Shown here: positions 9,601-20,832 of the stretch, one piece after another | How positions within the stretch are numbered: the stretch's first letter is position 1 | Layout: each line of letters opens with the position of its first letter | NCBI GenBank assembly: GCA_947497905.1 | Contig: CANMIH010000002.1 | Location: 310,001 to 374,000 of the forward strand | Length of the DNA stretch: 64,000 nucleotides | Direction of reading: 5' to 3' | Source: an uncultured Pelagimonas sp. | Lineage (GTDB): Bacteria; Pseudomonadota; Alphaproteobacteria; Rhodobacterales; Rhodobacteraceae | Translations under genes and position numbers: made by a program | The notes under the pieces: generated by a model | What the model was told of the DNA's origin: nothing | What the model saw: only the letters and a program-made list of their open reading frames with translations | The model's database searches: none

Positions 9601-9708
9601 CGCCTGGCAGCCAATGGTTTTGGTGAGTTCCAACCGGTGAATCCGGCCAATACCTCAGAGGCGCGCGCGCAGAACCGCCGGATCGAATTGAAACTGACCG
9701 AGAAATAG
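6601..9708 (+). CDS. MotB-like protein with giant coiled coil and OmpA peptidoglycan-binding domain
   Basis: The product has 1035 residues. Residues 15-45 form one membrane helix with the MotB-type motif VDAMTGLLLVLTF; Asp21 aligns with the proton-carrying aspartate of MotB. About residues 50-890 are almost continuous heptad-rich coiled coil (rich in A, E, L, Q and R, with recurring LAEAQARA and SELDT segments). The last 130 residues are an OmpA domain with DGHTDNVPI, NWELSQARALSV and AQNRRIELKL, which contains the peptidoglycan-binding Asp and Arg. It should span from the inner membrane to the cell wall. MotB proteins are usually about 300 residues, so the insertion is exceptional. It is co-transcribed with the preceding MotA-like gene. 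The role is unknown. Confidence 0.85.
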   Translation: MPLSRRTGARFQASIWPGFVDAMTGLLLVLTFVLSIFMVVQFVLRETITGQESELDTLSSELSALAQALGVQERRNTALNTQLGELEATLSSTELRLAEQQSIISSLTSQRDRQAAQLDEASTRIASFEAQVATLLSERDEARDTVTQLESARDELVSERDALNLALAQARSEIDEGVEAARLAAARREALEALITDLKAQNADRDGQIGSLSERVAELETELSAEEAQKLAEAEAAAALRKRLEEADAELTAMTLTLEAERQKAEETLTLLAAAREVESDLNAQLAAALVAGQQQSTSLQNRIAELELALAASNDRLAAALQDSEAEAQGLQARVAQLEATLADSEAQGAQTDDRLSQLRADFDAEMAARKAAEQALADEKTARAEAERTLEQATARAGATETRLSDLSAQLATALARLDSAEALGMELSTLRDRNELLVSQLSTATSQASDRAAALQGLQAEKEAVDGQLSQALADLNETQKVLDRLRAEAATLSRQVADAQTRDGAQTAELEALRGERAVLQADLEALQSRDKQATLRIAGLEADTAELNAKLAAIGGQAAERGAELDALRTQVVRLEAALTAAQEQAIARATELAGLRRALAEAQARAVGPGEAEVEALQGELAQLRSELDTASSRASERETRLSGLQSELQTLNTRLAAADGRVASSEAERDMLQARVDQLTADLEAASSRDVRQESELTALRRSLAEAQARAAEASDDTRSLEEKLAAALAERLAVETTAQETREKLTAALAAQKAAEAERDTGLTAAEEREILLAQAREKLAQSDERASQAELQVEALNQSVGALRTQLGELQALLDDAKVRDVEAEVRLQSLGSELNAAVARVAQEERRRRIAEEERRKLEEAERKRLEAEKKDLERYRSEFFGRVREIIADRDGVRIEGDRFVFSSEVLFEVGSADLSPLGKREIAKVANILRAISADIPEGIDWVIRVDGHTDNVPIRSGAEFADNWELSQARALSVVRDMIQSYGIPPERLAANGFGEFQPVNPANTSEARAQNRRIELKLTEK

Positions 9709-9720
9709 ATCGCCGATGCG

Positions 9721-10671
9721 TTAATCGATGGTCACTTCGGCGAACCGATGTGCAATCACACGAGCATTTCGGGTGAGTATCGCGCGGCCGGTGTAGGTGC
9801 CCTTGGGCCAGCCCGCGGCAGGAGGTTTGCGACCAAAGGCCTGCATCTGGCTGACTTGCGGGTGCTTTAGCAGAATTTTTCGCTGGAAAACCTCTCCATC
9901 CGGGCCGGCCGCCGAGAGGGTCAGCACATCCCCATGCTCTGCGTGGCCCGCATGTCCATAGAGAACAATCGGTTGATCTGGCCTTAGCGTGTGGCGGCGT
10001 GCTTTGCCGGTGGTAACCTGCGGCAATGAAGGGATCGCATCGGTAAATCCGGCAGTGATCAGGCTGGCGCGGTCATACGCGGGGGGCTCAGCCCACAACA
10101 TTTCCTGCTCTTCCCCGCAGCTGGCCGTTGCGTTTGGGCGAAACGGGTCCACGAGAGCGCCGTTGTGATAGACGCTGAGGTGCAGATGCGGGTGGGTGGT
10201 TTTCCCGGATAATCCAATCTGCCCAAGAGGATCACCTGCCGTAACGGTGTCGCCTGGCACGACGCTAAGCGACCCTTGTTTCAGGTGGCAATAGAGTGTC
10301 CGCCATCCTTGACCGTGGTCGAGGAAAACGGCGTTGCCGCAGGCGTTGTCGTCGGTGACATTTGGCATCTTCGGATCGTCAACCATGCCATCCCGCACGC
10401 GCAGGACCACAGCATTGGCCGCGGCGCGCACCGTGGTTTGCGTCTCAAAACTGAGCAACGCGATATCGGTGCCCTTGTGCCCATCGCGTGATTTGATGCC
10501 GCAGGCATAGTCGGATTGCCGACCATGTGCGGGATCGGTATCCACATAGTCTTCGATATAGCAGGTGGTTCCCAGCACACAGTCAACCGGCCAATCTAGG
10601 ACGATAGGTTGCGCAAGAGCAGGCAGTGGCAAAAAGGCCCCTGCAAGAGCAAGGGCCTTTGATAGGGTCAT
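9721..10671 (-). CDS. M23 (LytM-type) peptidoglycan endopeptidase, exported
   Basis: The 316-residue protein begins with a Sec signal (residues 1-20, ending ALAQ). The zinc-site motifs of active M23 enzymes are intact: HKGTDIAL at about 66-73 and HPHLHLSV at about 160-167. Active M23 peptidases cut cross-linking peptides in peptidoglycan, here in the periplasm. Its start overlaps the clpA stop by four bases (ATGA), so it is translationally coupled to clpA. It converges on the motor-pair gene, whose product also contacts peptidoglycan. A terminator-like hairpin lies inside its signal-peptide codons. Confidence 0.87.
   Translation of the reverse strand: MTLSKALALAGAFLPLPALAQPIVLDWPVDCVLGTTCYIEDYVDTDPAHGRQSDYACGIKSRDGHKGTDIALLSFETQTTVRAAANAVVLRVRDGMVDDPKMPNVTDDNACGNAVFLDHGQGWRTLYCHLKQGSLSVVPGDTVTAGDPLGQIGLSGKTTHPHLHLSVYHNGALVDPFRPNATASCGEEQEMLWAEPPAYDRASLITAGFTDAIPSLPQVTTGKARRHTLRPDQPIVLYGHAGHAEHGDVLTLSAAGPDGEVFQRKILLKHPQVSQMQAFGRKPPAAGWPKGTYTGRAILTRNARVIAHRFAEVTID
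10633..10660 (-). terminator. terminator-like hairpin inside the signal-peptide codons of the M23 gene
   Basis: Read on the minus strand, an 8-bp perfect stem (AAAGGCCC with GGGCCTTT) encloses a 12-base loop and ends in a run of five T. It starts 8 bases after the clpA stop codon and falls within codons 4-13 of the downstream M23 gene. It would limit transcription from clpA into the M23 gene unless ribosomes melt it. The stem is seen directly; activity is inferred. Confidence 0.5.
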
Positions 10672-13001
10672 TCTGCAGTCAGAAGCGGCGGCTTCTTCTT
10701 GCTGCTGATCCGGGGTTTGTCAGGGCCATCCAGATCAAGCACCAGCTCACCGTCTTTGACCGAAACCTTCACAAGGCCACCCTTGGCAAGCTTGCCAAAG
10801 AGCAACTCTTCCGCCAGCGGCTTTTTGATGTGTTCCTGAATGACACGGCCCAGAGGACGTGCGCCCATGCGATCATCATAGCCTTTGTCCGCCAGCCATT
10901 CGGCAGCCGGGCGGGTCAGCTCAATGGTCACGCCACGGTCCAGGAGCTGGGCTTCAAGCTGCAGCACAAACTTCTCGACCACCTGCAGGATCACCTCTTT
11001 TGGAAGTGGGCCGAAGCTGATGACCGAATCCAGACGGTTGCGGAACTCAGGCGTAAAGGTGCGTTCAATCGCGGCGGTGTCTTCTCCGGTCCGACGATCG
11101 CGACCAAAGCCAATGGCAGCCTTTGCCTGTTCGGCGGCACCGGCGTTTGAGGTCATGATCAGGATCACATTGCGGAAATCAACCGAACGCCCGTTGTGAT
11201 CGGTCAGGGTGCCGTGGTCCATGACCTGCAACAGGATGTTGAAGACATCCGGGTGGGCCTTTTCGATCTCGTCGAGCAACAGAACGCAATGCGGGTTCTG
11301 ATCAACTCCGTCGGTCAGAAGACCACCCTGATCAAAGCCGACATAGCCGGGAGGCGCACCAATCAGGCGGCTGACGGCGTGTTTCTCCATGTACTCGGAC
11401 ATGTCAAAGCGCAGCAGCTCGACACCCAGGGTGCTTGCCAGCTGTTTGGCGACCTCGGTTTTACCGACGCCTGTAGGTCCGGCAAACAGATAGTTGCCAA
11501 TGGGTTTCTCAGGCTCACGCAGACCGGCACGGGCCAGTTTGATCGCCGACGAAAGCGCTTCGATGGCAAGGTCCTGACCAAAGACCACGCGTTTGAGCGT
11601 CTTCTCCAGATCTTTCAGAACCTCAGCATCGTCTTTCGACACGTTTTTCGGCGGGATGCGGGCAATTTTGGCCACAACATCTTCGATCTCTTTCACGCCA
11701 ATGGTTTTGCGACGTTTGGATTCCGCCACCAGATGCTGGGCCGCACCGGCTTCGTCGATCACGTCGATGGCCTTATCGGGCAGTTTGCGATCGTTGATAT
11801 AGCGCGACGACAGTTCCACAGCCGATTTGATCGCATCGGCGGTGTATTTCACGCTGTGGTGCTCTTCGAAGTAGGTTTTGATCCCTTTGAGGATCTTCAC
11901 CGCATCTTCGACCGTAGGTTCGCTCACGTCGATTTTTTGGAAACGACGCGACAGAGCGCGATCTTTCTCAAAATGCTGACGGAACTCTTTGTAGGTGGTT
12001 GACCCCATGGTGCGCAACTTGCCGCCCTGAAGCGCTGGCTTCAGAAGGTTGGAGGCATCCATAGCCCCACCCGAGGTGGCACCAGCCCCAATAACCGTGT
12101 GGATCTCATCGATGAACAACACCGCATCAGGATGCTCTTCCAGCTCGGTCACCACAGCCTTGAGACGTTCCTCAAAGTCACCGCGATAGCGGGTGCCTGC
12201 CAGCAGTGCGCCCATATCCAGCGAATAGATCGTGGTGTTGGACAGAACCTCAGGCGTTTCGCCGGCCACTACCTTGCGGGCCAGCCCCTCCGCGATGGCG
12301 GTTTTACCGACACCGGGATCACCCACCAGCAGCGGGTTGTTCTTGCGGCGGCGGCACAGCACCTGAATACAGCGTTCAACCTCATGGTTGCGGCCGATCA
12401 GGGGATCGATGTCACCTTCGCCAGCCTTTTCATTGAGGTCGACGCAATATTTCGCCAGCGCAGATTCCTTGTCCTGACCCGATGGTTGGGGTTCGACATG
12501 CGGGGCCTGTTCTTCGGCCTCTTCTGCGCCCTGGATGGGGCGGCTTTCGCCATAGGCGGGGTTCTTGGCCACGCCATGGGCGATAAAGTTGACCGCGTCA
12601 TATCGGGTCATGTCCTGCTCTTGCAGGAAATAGGCCGCGTTGGATTCGCGTTCCGCGAAAATGGCGACCAAAACATTGGCGCCGCTTACTTCGGTCCGGC
12701 CCGATGACTGCACGTGGATTGCCGCGCGTTGAATCACGCGTTGGAAAGCCGCGGTTGGCACGGCCTCGGATCCTTCGACATCGGTGACCAGATTGGTCAG
12801 ATCGTCGTCTATGAAATCCACAAGCGTGGTGCGCAGTTCCTCGGTGTCGACCGAACAGGCCTTCATCACGCGCACCGCATCTGGTTCGTCAATCAACGCC
12901 AAGAGCAGGTGCTCTAGCGTTGCGAACTCGTGGCTGCGTGAATTGGCCAAAGCAAGGGCCGCATGAATGGCCTGCTCAAGTGTGGTCGAGAATGAAGGCA
13001 C
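10668..13001 (-). CDS. clpA: ATP-dependent Clp protease ATP-binding subunit ClpA
   Basis: The 777-residue AAA+ unfoldase feeds substrates to ClpP. An N-terminal repeat domain (residues 1-145) binds the adaptor ClpS. Two nucleotide-binding modules follow, with Walker A motifs [15 protein letters not shown] and [15 protein letters not shown] and Walker B segments VLFIDEIHT and [11 protein letters not shown]. The tripeptide IGF in [10 protein letters not shown] is the ClpP-docking loop. Length is normal. Neither clpP nor clpS is in the window, although clpS commonly lies near clpA. The M23 gene overlaps its 3' end. Confidence 0.96.
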   Translation of the reverse strand: MPSFSTTLEQAIHAALALANSRSHEFATLEHLLLALIDEPDAVRVMKACSVDTEELRTTLVDFIDDDLTNLVTDVEGSEAVPTAAFQRVIQRAAIHVQSSGRTEVSGANVLVAIFAERESNAAYFLQEQDMTRYDAVNFIAHGVAKNPAYGESRPIQGAEEAEEQAPHVEPQPSGQDKESALAKYCVDLNEKAGEGDIDPLIGRNHEVERCIQVLCRRRKNNPLLVGDPGVGKTAIAEGLARKVVAGETPEVLSNTTIYSLDMGALLAGTRYRGDFEERLKAVVTELEEHPDAVLFIDEIHTVIGAGATSGGAMDASNLLKPALQGGKLRTMGSTTYKEFRQHFEKDRALSRRFQKIDVSEPTVEDAVKILKGIKTYFEEHHSVKYTADAIKSAVELSSRYINDRKLPDKAIDVIDEAGAAQHLVAESKRRKTIGVKEIEDVVAKIARIPPKNVSKDDAEVLKDLEKTLKRVVFGQDLAIEALSSAIKLARAGLREPEKPIGNYLFAGPTGVGKTEVAKQLASTLGVELLRFDMSEYMEKHAVSRLIGAPPGYVGFDQGGLLTDGVDQNPHCVLLLDEIEKAHPDVFNILLQVMDHGTLTDHNGRSVDFRNVILIMTSNAGAAEQAKAAIGFGRDRRTGEDTAAIERTFTPEFRNRLDSVISFGPLPKEVILQVVEKFVLQLEAQLLDRGVTIELTRPAAEWLADKGYDDRMGARPLGRVIQEHIKKPLAEELLFGKLAKGGLVKVSVKDGELVLDLDGPDKPRISSKKKPPLLTAE

Positions 13002-13145
13002 GGGCGTGCTCCTCTTTTTGTGCGCCGTCTTTCTGACAGCATTGCCTCATAGGGTTAAAGTTTGGTCGATTAATGCCGGTCTTCAAGTGTTTTCTCGTTT
13101 CACGGTCATCACAACTTGCCCCATTTCTTGTTTCAAGCCCTCAGA

Positions 13146-13907
13146 TTAGAAGGCGTCTTTGCGAGCGCGGATTTCGGCAAAAACTTCAACATTTGAAGCA
13201 CTTGCCATGCCGAGACTTGTCTTTAGGTCTTCATCGGAGGCCCGCAAAAAAGGATTGGTTTCCAGTTCCAAAGATAATGGCACCTGAGCGGTTGGAAGCC
13301 CCGCTTTGCGCGCCGCTTCGATATCACGAACCCGAGAGATAAGGTTTTGGTTGTCGGGGTCAATGGTCAGAGCGAACTTGGCATTGCCCGTCGTATATTC
13401 ATGACCCGAGTAAACCATGGTCTCGCCCGGTAGTTCGGCCAGGCGTGACAGCGAATCCCACATCATCTCTGGTGTGCCCTCAAACAGGCGTCCACAGCCC
13501 AGGGCCATCAAGCTATCCGCAGTGAAGACGGCTGGGCCTTCGGGGTAATAATAGGCCACATGCCCAAGCGTGTGCCCTGGCACAGGGATGACCTGACACA
13601 GGCTGTTGCCGCTGCCGCCGGAAAATCCGTTGGGAAGAGCAAAATCAAGCTTGGGCAGTTTGTCTTCTTCGGCCTTTGGGCCCATGACCATACAGCCGTA
13701 TTTTTCCTTCAGCTCATCAATGGCCTGTACATGATCCCAATGGTGGTGGGTCAGCATGATCACACCGGGGGTCCAGCCCCGGCTGTCGAGGGCGTCGATG
13801 ATCGGAGCGGCTTCGGGTGCGTCAATGATGGCCACGCCATCCGTGCCATTGACCAAATATGCGTAGTTGTCTTCGAGGCAGGGAATGGTCACGATCTCAA
13901 GGGGCAT
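13146..13907 (-). CDS. gloB: hydroxyacylglutathione hydrolase (glyoxalase II)
   Basis: The 253-residue enzyme hydrolyses S-lactoylglutathione to lactate and glutathione, completing methylglyoxal detoxification. The metallo-beta-lactamase motif THHHWDH is at residues 53-59, and the second metal site is in PGHTLGHVAYY. The ATG at 13907 is chosen because AAGGA lies seven bases upstream and MPLEIVTIPCLEDNYAYL is the normal GloB N-terminus; an in-frame start at 13970 would overlap the divergent methyltransferase start. It is divergent from the methyltransferase gene, with 62 bases between them. Confidence 0.94.
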   Translation of the reverse strand: MPLEIVTIPCLEDNYAYLVNGTDGVAIIDAPEAAPIIDALDSRGWTPGVIMLTHHHWDHVQAIDELKEKYGCMVMGPKAEEDKLPKLDFALPNGFSGGSGNSLCQVIPVPGHTLGHVAYYYPEGPAVFTADSLMALGCGRLFEGTPEMMWDSLSRLAELPGETMVYSGHEYTTGNAKFALTIDPDNQNLISRVRDIEAARKAGLPTAQVPLSLELETNPFLRASDEDLKTSLGMASASNVEVFAEIRARKDAF

Positions 13908-13969
13908 GGTCTTTCCTTCTCGGCTTTGACAAAGTGCCCCCAGAGTGACCGATCCTGCGAAGGGCTGCA

Positions 13970-14740
13970 ATGCATCTGGATGTACAGGTTTTGCGAGATT
14001 TCTATTACCGCAACGCGTTGGGGCGTGCGGCGCAGAAGATCATTCGCAATCAGGTTCTGGAATTCTGGCCTGAGGCCAAGGGGCAGACCGTTGCGGGCTA
14101 TGGTTTTGCCGTGCCTCTGCTGCGCCCCTATCTCAAAGACGCCCGGCGTGTGATCGGGCTCATGCCCGGACCGCAGGGGGTGATGCCCTGGCCTGCGGGT
14201 ATGCCAAACGTCAGCGTCCTGTGTGAAGAGGCGCGATGGCCGCTAGAGACGGGACGTGTGGATCGACTGGTTCTGATGCATGGGCTTGAGACATCTGAAA
14301 CGCCAACTGATGTGCTGGACGAAGCCTATCGTGTGCTGGGTCCGGGCGGCGAGGCGTTGTTTGTGGTGCCAAATCGCACAGGGGTTTGGGCGCGGGCGGA
14401 ACGGACGCCCTTTGGATATGGGCGCCCCTATACTCTGGGTCAGCTTGAGGCGCAGCTGAAGGCACATGACTTTGTGCCCGAGGCCCATCTCTCTGTTCTT
14501 TATCAGCCCCCCTCAACGCGGCGGTTCTGGATGAAGACCGGATCCTTCTGGGAGAAAACCGGTCGGGCTATTCCTGCAGTGATGGCCGGAGGTGTGATGA
14601 TGGTGATAGCCTCGAAGCGAAATCCACCCCGTCGGAAGGGGCTGGGGCAGGCGGCGCGTGTGCTCAATCCACTGGATGTGTTGGGCCCGAGCAAGGAGCC
14701 CAAGACCGCCTATGGGACGGACTGGCGCTCGGGTCTTTGA
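13970..14740 (+). CDS. class I SAM-dependent methyltransferase
   Basis: The 256-residue product has the layout of a small-molecule methyltransferase. The SAM-binding GYGFAVPLL replaces the usual GxGxG loop at about 43-51. [14 protein letters not shown] is the motif-II type segment, and [15 protein letters not shown] is the post-II segment. The substrate is unknown. The C-terminal 40 residues are basic. The gene is divergent from gloB, and this pairing often accompanies clpA in related genomes, as far as I recall. Confidence 0.75.
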   Translation: MHLDVQVLRDFYYRNALGRAAQKIIRNQVLEFWPEAKGQTVAGYGFAVPLLRPYLKDARRVIGLMPGPQGVMPWPAGMPNVSVLCEEARWPLETGRVDRLVLMHGLETSETPTDVLDEAYRVLGPGGEALFVVPNRTGVWARAERTPFGYGRPYTLGQLEAQLKAHDFVPEAHLSVLYQPPSTRRFWMKTGSFWEKTGRAIPAVMAGGVMMVIASKRNPPRRKGLGQAARVLNPLDVLGPSKEPKTAYGTDWRSGL

Positions 14741-15178
14741 CCCATCGCCCCACCCTCCGTCCCACGGCGGTGCCCCCCTTAAGAGATTCGTCTGTGGCGA
14801 CGAGGGATCCAGAATTAACCTGTTTCGTGGCGGGAAACACACAGGTGAATGTCGTATTTTGTGGCGCGAAACACATGCGGCTTTCGCAAAGTGAACTCCC
14901 CATGAAAGCGAGAGATTCTCTTGGAAATCAGCTAATTTCTTAAAAAAGCACCAACTTTTGCGGCACTTTTTTATGCGCAGAACGTCGCACTTTGCCCGAA
15001 GCCCTTGAAATTAGGGCAATCCGGCCTGTGAGATTTCGACGCTAACTTGTTGCTTGGTGCAAGGGGCTCTGCTACATCCGCGTCGATTTATGTCGCTTGA
15101 TGCAAATCAAGTTCTCAAAACGCCTCCGGGTGCTCGGGTTTCCGCAGCGCCGCGGGGGCTAATATCGGAAGGGTGGAC
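14741..15178. other. intergenic region before the atp operon
   Basis: This 438-base stretch has no convincing gene. It holds the two TGTTTC-type palindromes listed separately and an AT-rich tract around 14930-14975. It should also contain the atp promoter. A weak candidate is TTGCTT at 15050-15055 followed after 16 bases by CTACAT (15072-15077), but the fit to consensus is poor. Confidence 0.5.
14821..14873. repeat. two palindromic operator-like repeats 34 bases apart
   Basis: Copy one (14821-14839) is TGTTTC, seven bases, then GAAACA, a perfect dyad with spacer GTGGCGG. Copy two (14855-14873) is TATTTT, GTGGCGC, GAAACA. The shared core GTGGCGSGAAACACA and the fixed spacing suggest a cooperative binding site for a dimeric regulator. 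The regulator is unknown, and the distance to atpH (about 300 bases) leaves the target open. Confidence 0.45.
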
Positions 15179-15739
15179 GTGTCTGAATCAGCATCGATTT
15201 CCTCCGGCATCGCCGAGCGCTATGCCACCGCTGTCTTCGAGCTTGTGAAGGAAGCCAAAGAGCTACCTAAACTCGAGGCCAATCTTGACGATTTCGCTGC
15301 TGCGCTGGATGACAGCGCCGATCTGCGTGACCTGTTGGTTTCGCCGATTTACAGCCGTGATGATCAGGGATCGGCCGTGACAGCGATTGCCCAGAAAATG
15401 GGTATGATCCCCGCGATGCAGAACGCGCTGGCGCTTATGGCCGCCAGGCGCCGCCTGTTTGTCGCACCGCAGCTGATCGCAAAACTGCGTGATCTGATCG
15501 CGGAAGACAAAGGTGAGGTTACAGCAGACGTGGTTTCGGCCACCGCCATGACCAACGCCCAGGCCAAGAAACTGGCCGAGACGCTGAAAGCCAGCGTCGG
15601 CAAAGATGTTAAGATCAATGCCTCCGTCGACGAAAAACTGATCGGCGGGCTTGTAGTTAAGGTGGGCTCGAAGATGATCGACACGTCGATCCGCTCCAAG
15701 CTCAACTCTCTCCAGAATGCAATGAAAGAGGTCGGATAA
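15179..15739 (+). CDS. atpH: ATP synthase F1 delta subunit
   Basis: The 186-residue subunit joins F1 to the peripheral stalk. The N-terminal helical domain contains GIAERYATAVFELVKEAKEL. The C-terminal part has the family segment VDEKLIGGLVVKVGSKMID with the terminal SIRSKLNSL. The GTG at 15179 is chosen because GGAAGGG ends five bases before it; a GTG two codons earlier sits on top of that site. It is the first gene of atpHAGDC, and its stop abuts the atpA start. Confidence 0.94.
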   Translation: MSESASISSGIAERYATAVFELVKEAKELPKLEANLDDFAAALDDSADLRDLLVSPIYSRDDQGSAVTAIAQKMGMIPAMQNALALMAARRRLFVAPQLIAKLRDLIAEDKGEVTADVVSATAMTNAQAKKLAETLKASVGKDVKINASVDEKLIGGLVVKVGSKMIDTSIRSKLNSLQNAMKEVG

Positions 15740-17281
<1,542 letters not shown>

Positions 17282-17293
17282 GGAGATCCGGCG

Positions 17294-18172
17294 ATGCCCA
17301 GTCTCAAGGACCTAAAAAACAGGATCGAGTCGGTCAAATCGACCCGCAAGATCACAAAGGCTATGCAAATGGTGGCCGCCGCAAAACTGCGGCGGGCCCA
17401 GGATGCAGCCGAGCAGGCGCGCCCCTATGCCGCCCGCTTTAACGCTGTAATGGCATCGCTGGCCGCGTCTGTGGCCGGCAGTGATACCGCACCGCGCCTG
17501 CTTGCAGGCTCGGGCAAAGACGACGTGCACCTGTTGGTTGTCATGACCGCAGAACGTGGTCTTTGTGGCGGCTTCAACAGTTCGATTGTGAAACTTGCCA
17601 AGGCGCATGCTGAAAAGCTGCTCGAGGCAGGCAAGCAGGTGAAAGTGCTCACCGTCGGCAAAAAAGGTCGTGAACAGCTGAAGCGTGAATTCGACAACCT
17701 GATGGTTGGTCACGTGGATCTGTCCGAAGTCAAACGCCTTGGTTACAACAACGCACAGGATATCGCCAAAGATGTTCTTGGCCGTTTTGACGCCAATGAG
17801 TTTGATGTCGCAACGATCTTCTTCAACCGCTTCCAGTCGGTGATCAGCCAGATCCCGACAGCACAGCAGATCATTCCGGCCTCGTATGAGACGGAAGAAG
17901 GCGCGTCGGAAGCGTCGGCCTTGTATGACTACGAGCCCGACGAAGAAGCGATCCTGGCTGACCTGCTGCCGCGTGGCGTGGCGACACAGATTTTCTCGGC
18001 TCTGCTCGAGAATGCGGCCTCTGAACAGGGTGCCCGGATGTCTGCCATGGATAACGCAACGCGGAACGCGGGCGACATGATCGACAAGCTGACCACCGAA
18101 TTTAACCGGTCGCGTCAAGCCGTGATCACAAACGAACTGATCGAAATTATCTCGGGCGCTGAGGCGCTCTAA
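17294..18172 (+). CDS. atpG: ATP synthase F1 gamma subunit
   Basis: The 292-residue central rotor shaft has the N-terminal helix [20 protein letters not shown] and the following [16 protein letters not shown]. It ends with the C-terminal helix [20 protein letters not shown] that enters the alpha/beta hexamer. LCGGFNSS in the middle is family-typical. AAGGAG lies eight bases upstream of the ATG. It is the third gene of the operon. Confidence 0.97.
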   Translation: MPSLKDLKNRIESVKSTRKITKAMQMVAAAKLRRAQDAAEQARPYAARFNAVMASLAASVAGSDTAPRLLAGSGKDDVHLLVVMTAERGLCGGFNSSIVKLAKAHAEKLLEAGKQVKVLTVGKKGREQLKREFDNLMVGHVDLSEVKRLGYNNAQDIAKDVLGRFDANEFDVATIFFNRFQSVISQIPTAQQIIPASYETEEGASEASALYDYEPDEEAILADLLPRGVATQIFSALLENAASEQGARMSAMDNATRNAGDMIDKLTTEFNRSRQAVITNELIEIISGAEAL

Positions 18173-19615
<1,443 letters not shown>

Positions 19616-19626
19616 TCCACCGGTCA

Positions 19627-19648
19627 GGGGGCGCATGTCCGCGCCCCC
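19627..19648 (+). other. strong hairpin between atpD and atpC
   Basis: A perfect 8-bp stem, GGGGGCGC with GCGCCCCC, closes a 6-base loop. No T run follows, so it is not a standard terminator. It ends 19 bases before the atpC start and just before its AGGAGG. It may stabilise the 3' end of upstream mRNA and help set the lower epsilon-to-beta ratio, which is inference. Confidence 0.55.
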
Positions 19649-19667
19649 GGCTTAACAGGAGGACATC

Positions 19668-20102
19668 ATGGCAGAGACCATGCAATTCGATCTGGTCAGC
19701 CCCGAGCGCAGCTTGCTGTCCGAGCAGGTCAAAGCGGTCCGTATTCCAGGCTCCGAAGGGGATCTGACAGTGATGCCAAACCACGCATCGCTGATCACCA
19801 CCCTGCGTCCCGGCGTTATGACTGTTGAAACCGAAGCGGGTGTTCAGGAATTCGTTGTCACCGGCGGCTTCGCTGAAGTTGGCGAAAACCTGTCGGTTCT
19901 GGCTGAAAAAGCTCTGGCGGCGTCGGATCTGGATCAGGCGACTTATGACGCTCTGGTGGAAGAAGCCCACGAGGCATATCACCAGGCCAAAGACGGATCC
20001 TATGAGGACGTGAACGCCGTGGACGAAGCAGCCAAGCTGCTGATGGACATGGTTGCGATCGGCACTCACATCGGTCTGGACCCGAAAACTCCGTCGCTCT
20101 GA
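19668..20102 (+). CDS. atpC: ATP synthase F1 epsilon subunit
   Basis: The 144-residue rotor subunit inhibits ATP hydrolysis and couples F1 to the c-ring. The N-terminal beta sandwich starts MQFDLVSPERSLLSEQVKAV and contains PGSEGDLTVMPNHASLITTLRPG in its usual place. AGGAGG is seven bases upstream of the ATG. It is the last gene of the operon and is followed by an intrinsic terminator. Confidence 0.95.
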   Translation: MAETMQFDLVSPERSLLSEQVKAVRIPGSEGDLTVMPNHASLITTLRPGVMTVETEAGVQEFVVTGGFAEVGENLSVLAEKALAASDLDQATYDALVEEAHEAYHQAKDGSYEDVNAVDEAAKLLMDMVAIGTHIGLDPKTPSL

Positions 20103-20128
20103 CGCCGAGTTTGACCACAAAAAAGAAG

Positions 20129-20162
20129 AACCCCGGTGACCAAACGGTCTCTGGGGTTTTTT
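20129..20162 (+). terminator. atp operon terminator
   Basis: AACCCC and GGGGTT form the outer stem, GACC and GGTC an inner stem around AAAC, and six T follow. It lies 26 bases after the atpC stop, so it ends the atpHAGDC transcript. Confidence 0.85.
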
Positions 20163-20222
20163 GTTGTTTCGCGAATTGGAAAAGGCTCGGCAGAAGATAT
20201 CATCGAGCGTTGCCAGCGAAGG

Positions 20223-20723
20223 ATGTCAGCTTTGTGGGATCTTGCTGCCATTCGATATCCGGGTAAGTATATGCTGATGAAACACAGCAAACTCCACGGC
20301 ATCGCCCACAATTTTGCAGATTCTCTTGCAGGAGGATTGAGTTTCGTTGTGCCAAATCATGTAATTCTCACTCATGTTTTTGCAGAAGCGGCTTCAAACG
20401 TGGATGGCTATTTCGTTGCTGACTTTCTGACTGGGAAAGCAGAGGGGGCTTGGCCGCATGGAGAAGTCGAATACGCCTTGCCATTGTTTAGAAATGCTTT
20501 TCCCGAATTTTGTGAGAAACATGGCGTTGAGTTTACGGACTTCAAGGCGTTCTTAGTCCGCTTTGTCGCAGGAAAGGGTGGCAACAGTTACGTCATCACA
20601 ATTCAGGATCGCAGCGGACGTAGATCTTCGCGCGAGTATGTTGGCAACGCGGGAAAACGTTCAGAGACTTTAGACGACCTTGGAAGGCGTCGTCCGAAAA
20701 TACTAGACGAACCTTTAGACTGA
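20223..20723 (+). CDS. hypothetical protein, AT-richer orphan gene
   Basis: The 166-residue protein is not one I recognise. It has no signal peptide or membrane helix. It contains the segments SKLHGIAHNFADSLAGGLSF and FCEKHGVEFTDFKAF, and a basic tail (RKRSETLDDLGRRRPK-like). The ATG at 20223 is chosen because earlier in-frame starts fall in the atp terminator. Its DNA is visibly more AT-rich than the flanking genes and uses codons such as TTT, AAT and AGA that neighbours avoid, which suggests transfer. It lies alone between the atp terminator and the terminator of the opposite-strand helicase gene. The start remains uncertain. Confidence 0.55.
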   Translation: MSALWDLAAIRYPGKYMLMKHSKLHGIAHNFADSLAGGLSFVVPNHVILTHVFAEAASNVDGYFVADFLTGKAEGAWPHGEVEYALPLFRNAFPEFCEKHGVEFTDFKAFLVRFVAGKGGNSYVITIQDRSGRRSSREYVGNAGKRSETLDDLGRRRPKILDEPLD

Positions 20724-20802
20724 GTAATCTAGTTAGATTGGACATCAATGATGCCGATGCACTTCGAGCTTTCTCGATTCTCCCCCTCAGCATCTACGGT
20801 AC

Positions 20803-20824
20803 AAAAAAGGGGCCCGAAGGCCCC
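20803..20824 (-). terminator. terminator of the DEAD-box helicase gene
   Basis: On the minus strand a 6-bp G+C-only stem, GGGGCC and GGCCCC around TTCG, is followed by six T. It lies nine bases after the helicase stop codon. Confidence 0.85.
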
Positions 20825-20832
20825 GATTTCTG

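Noticed and set aside
5437-9708. Zorya-like defence system (MotA/MotB-type pair)
   Set aside because: The pair resembles ZorAB only in general layout. The long coil is in the MotB-like protein rather than in the MotA-like tail, and no ZorC, ZorD or ZorE gene is nearby; the next genes are an M23 peptidase and clpA.
13002-13145. clpS adaptor gene expected beside clpA
   Set aside because: The gap upstream of clpA is only 144 bases and contains no ClpS-like frame on either strand.
20136-20222. Longer N-terminus for the orphan gene
   Set aside because: This in-frame extension runs through the atp terminator stem and T run.
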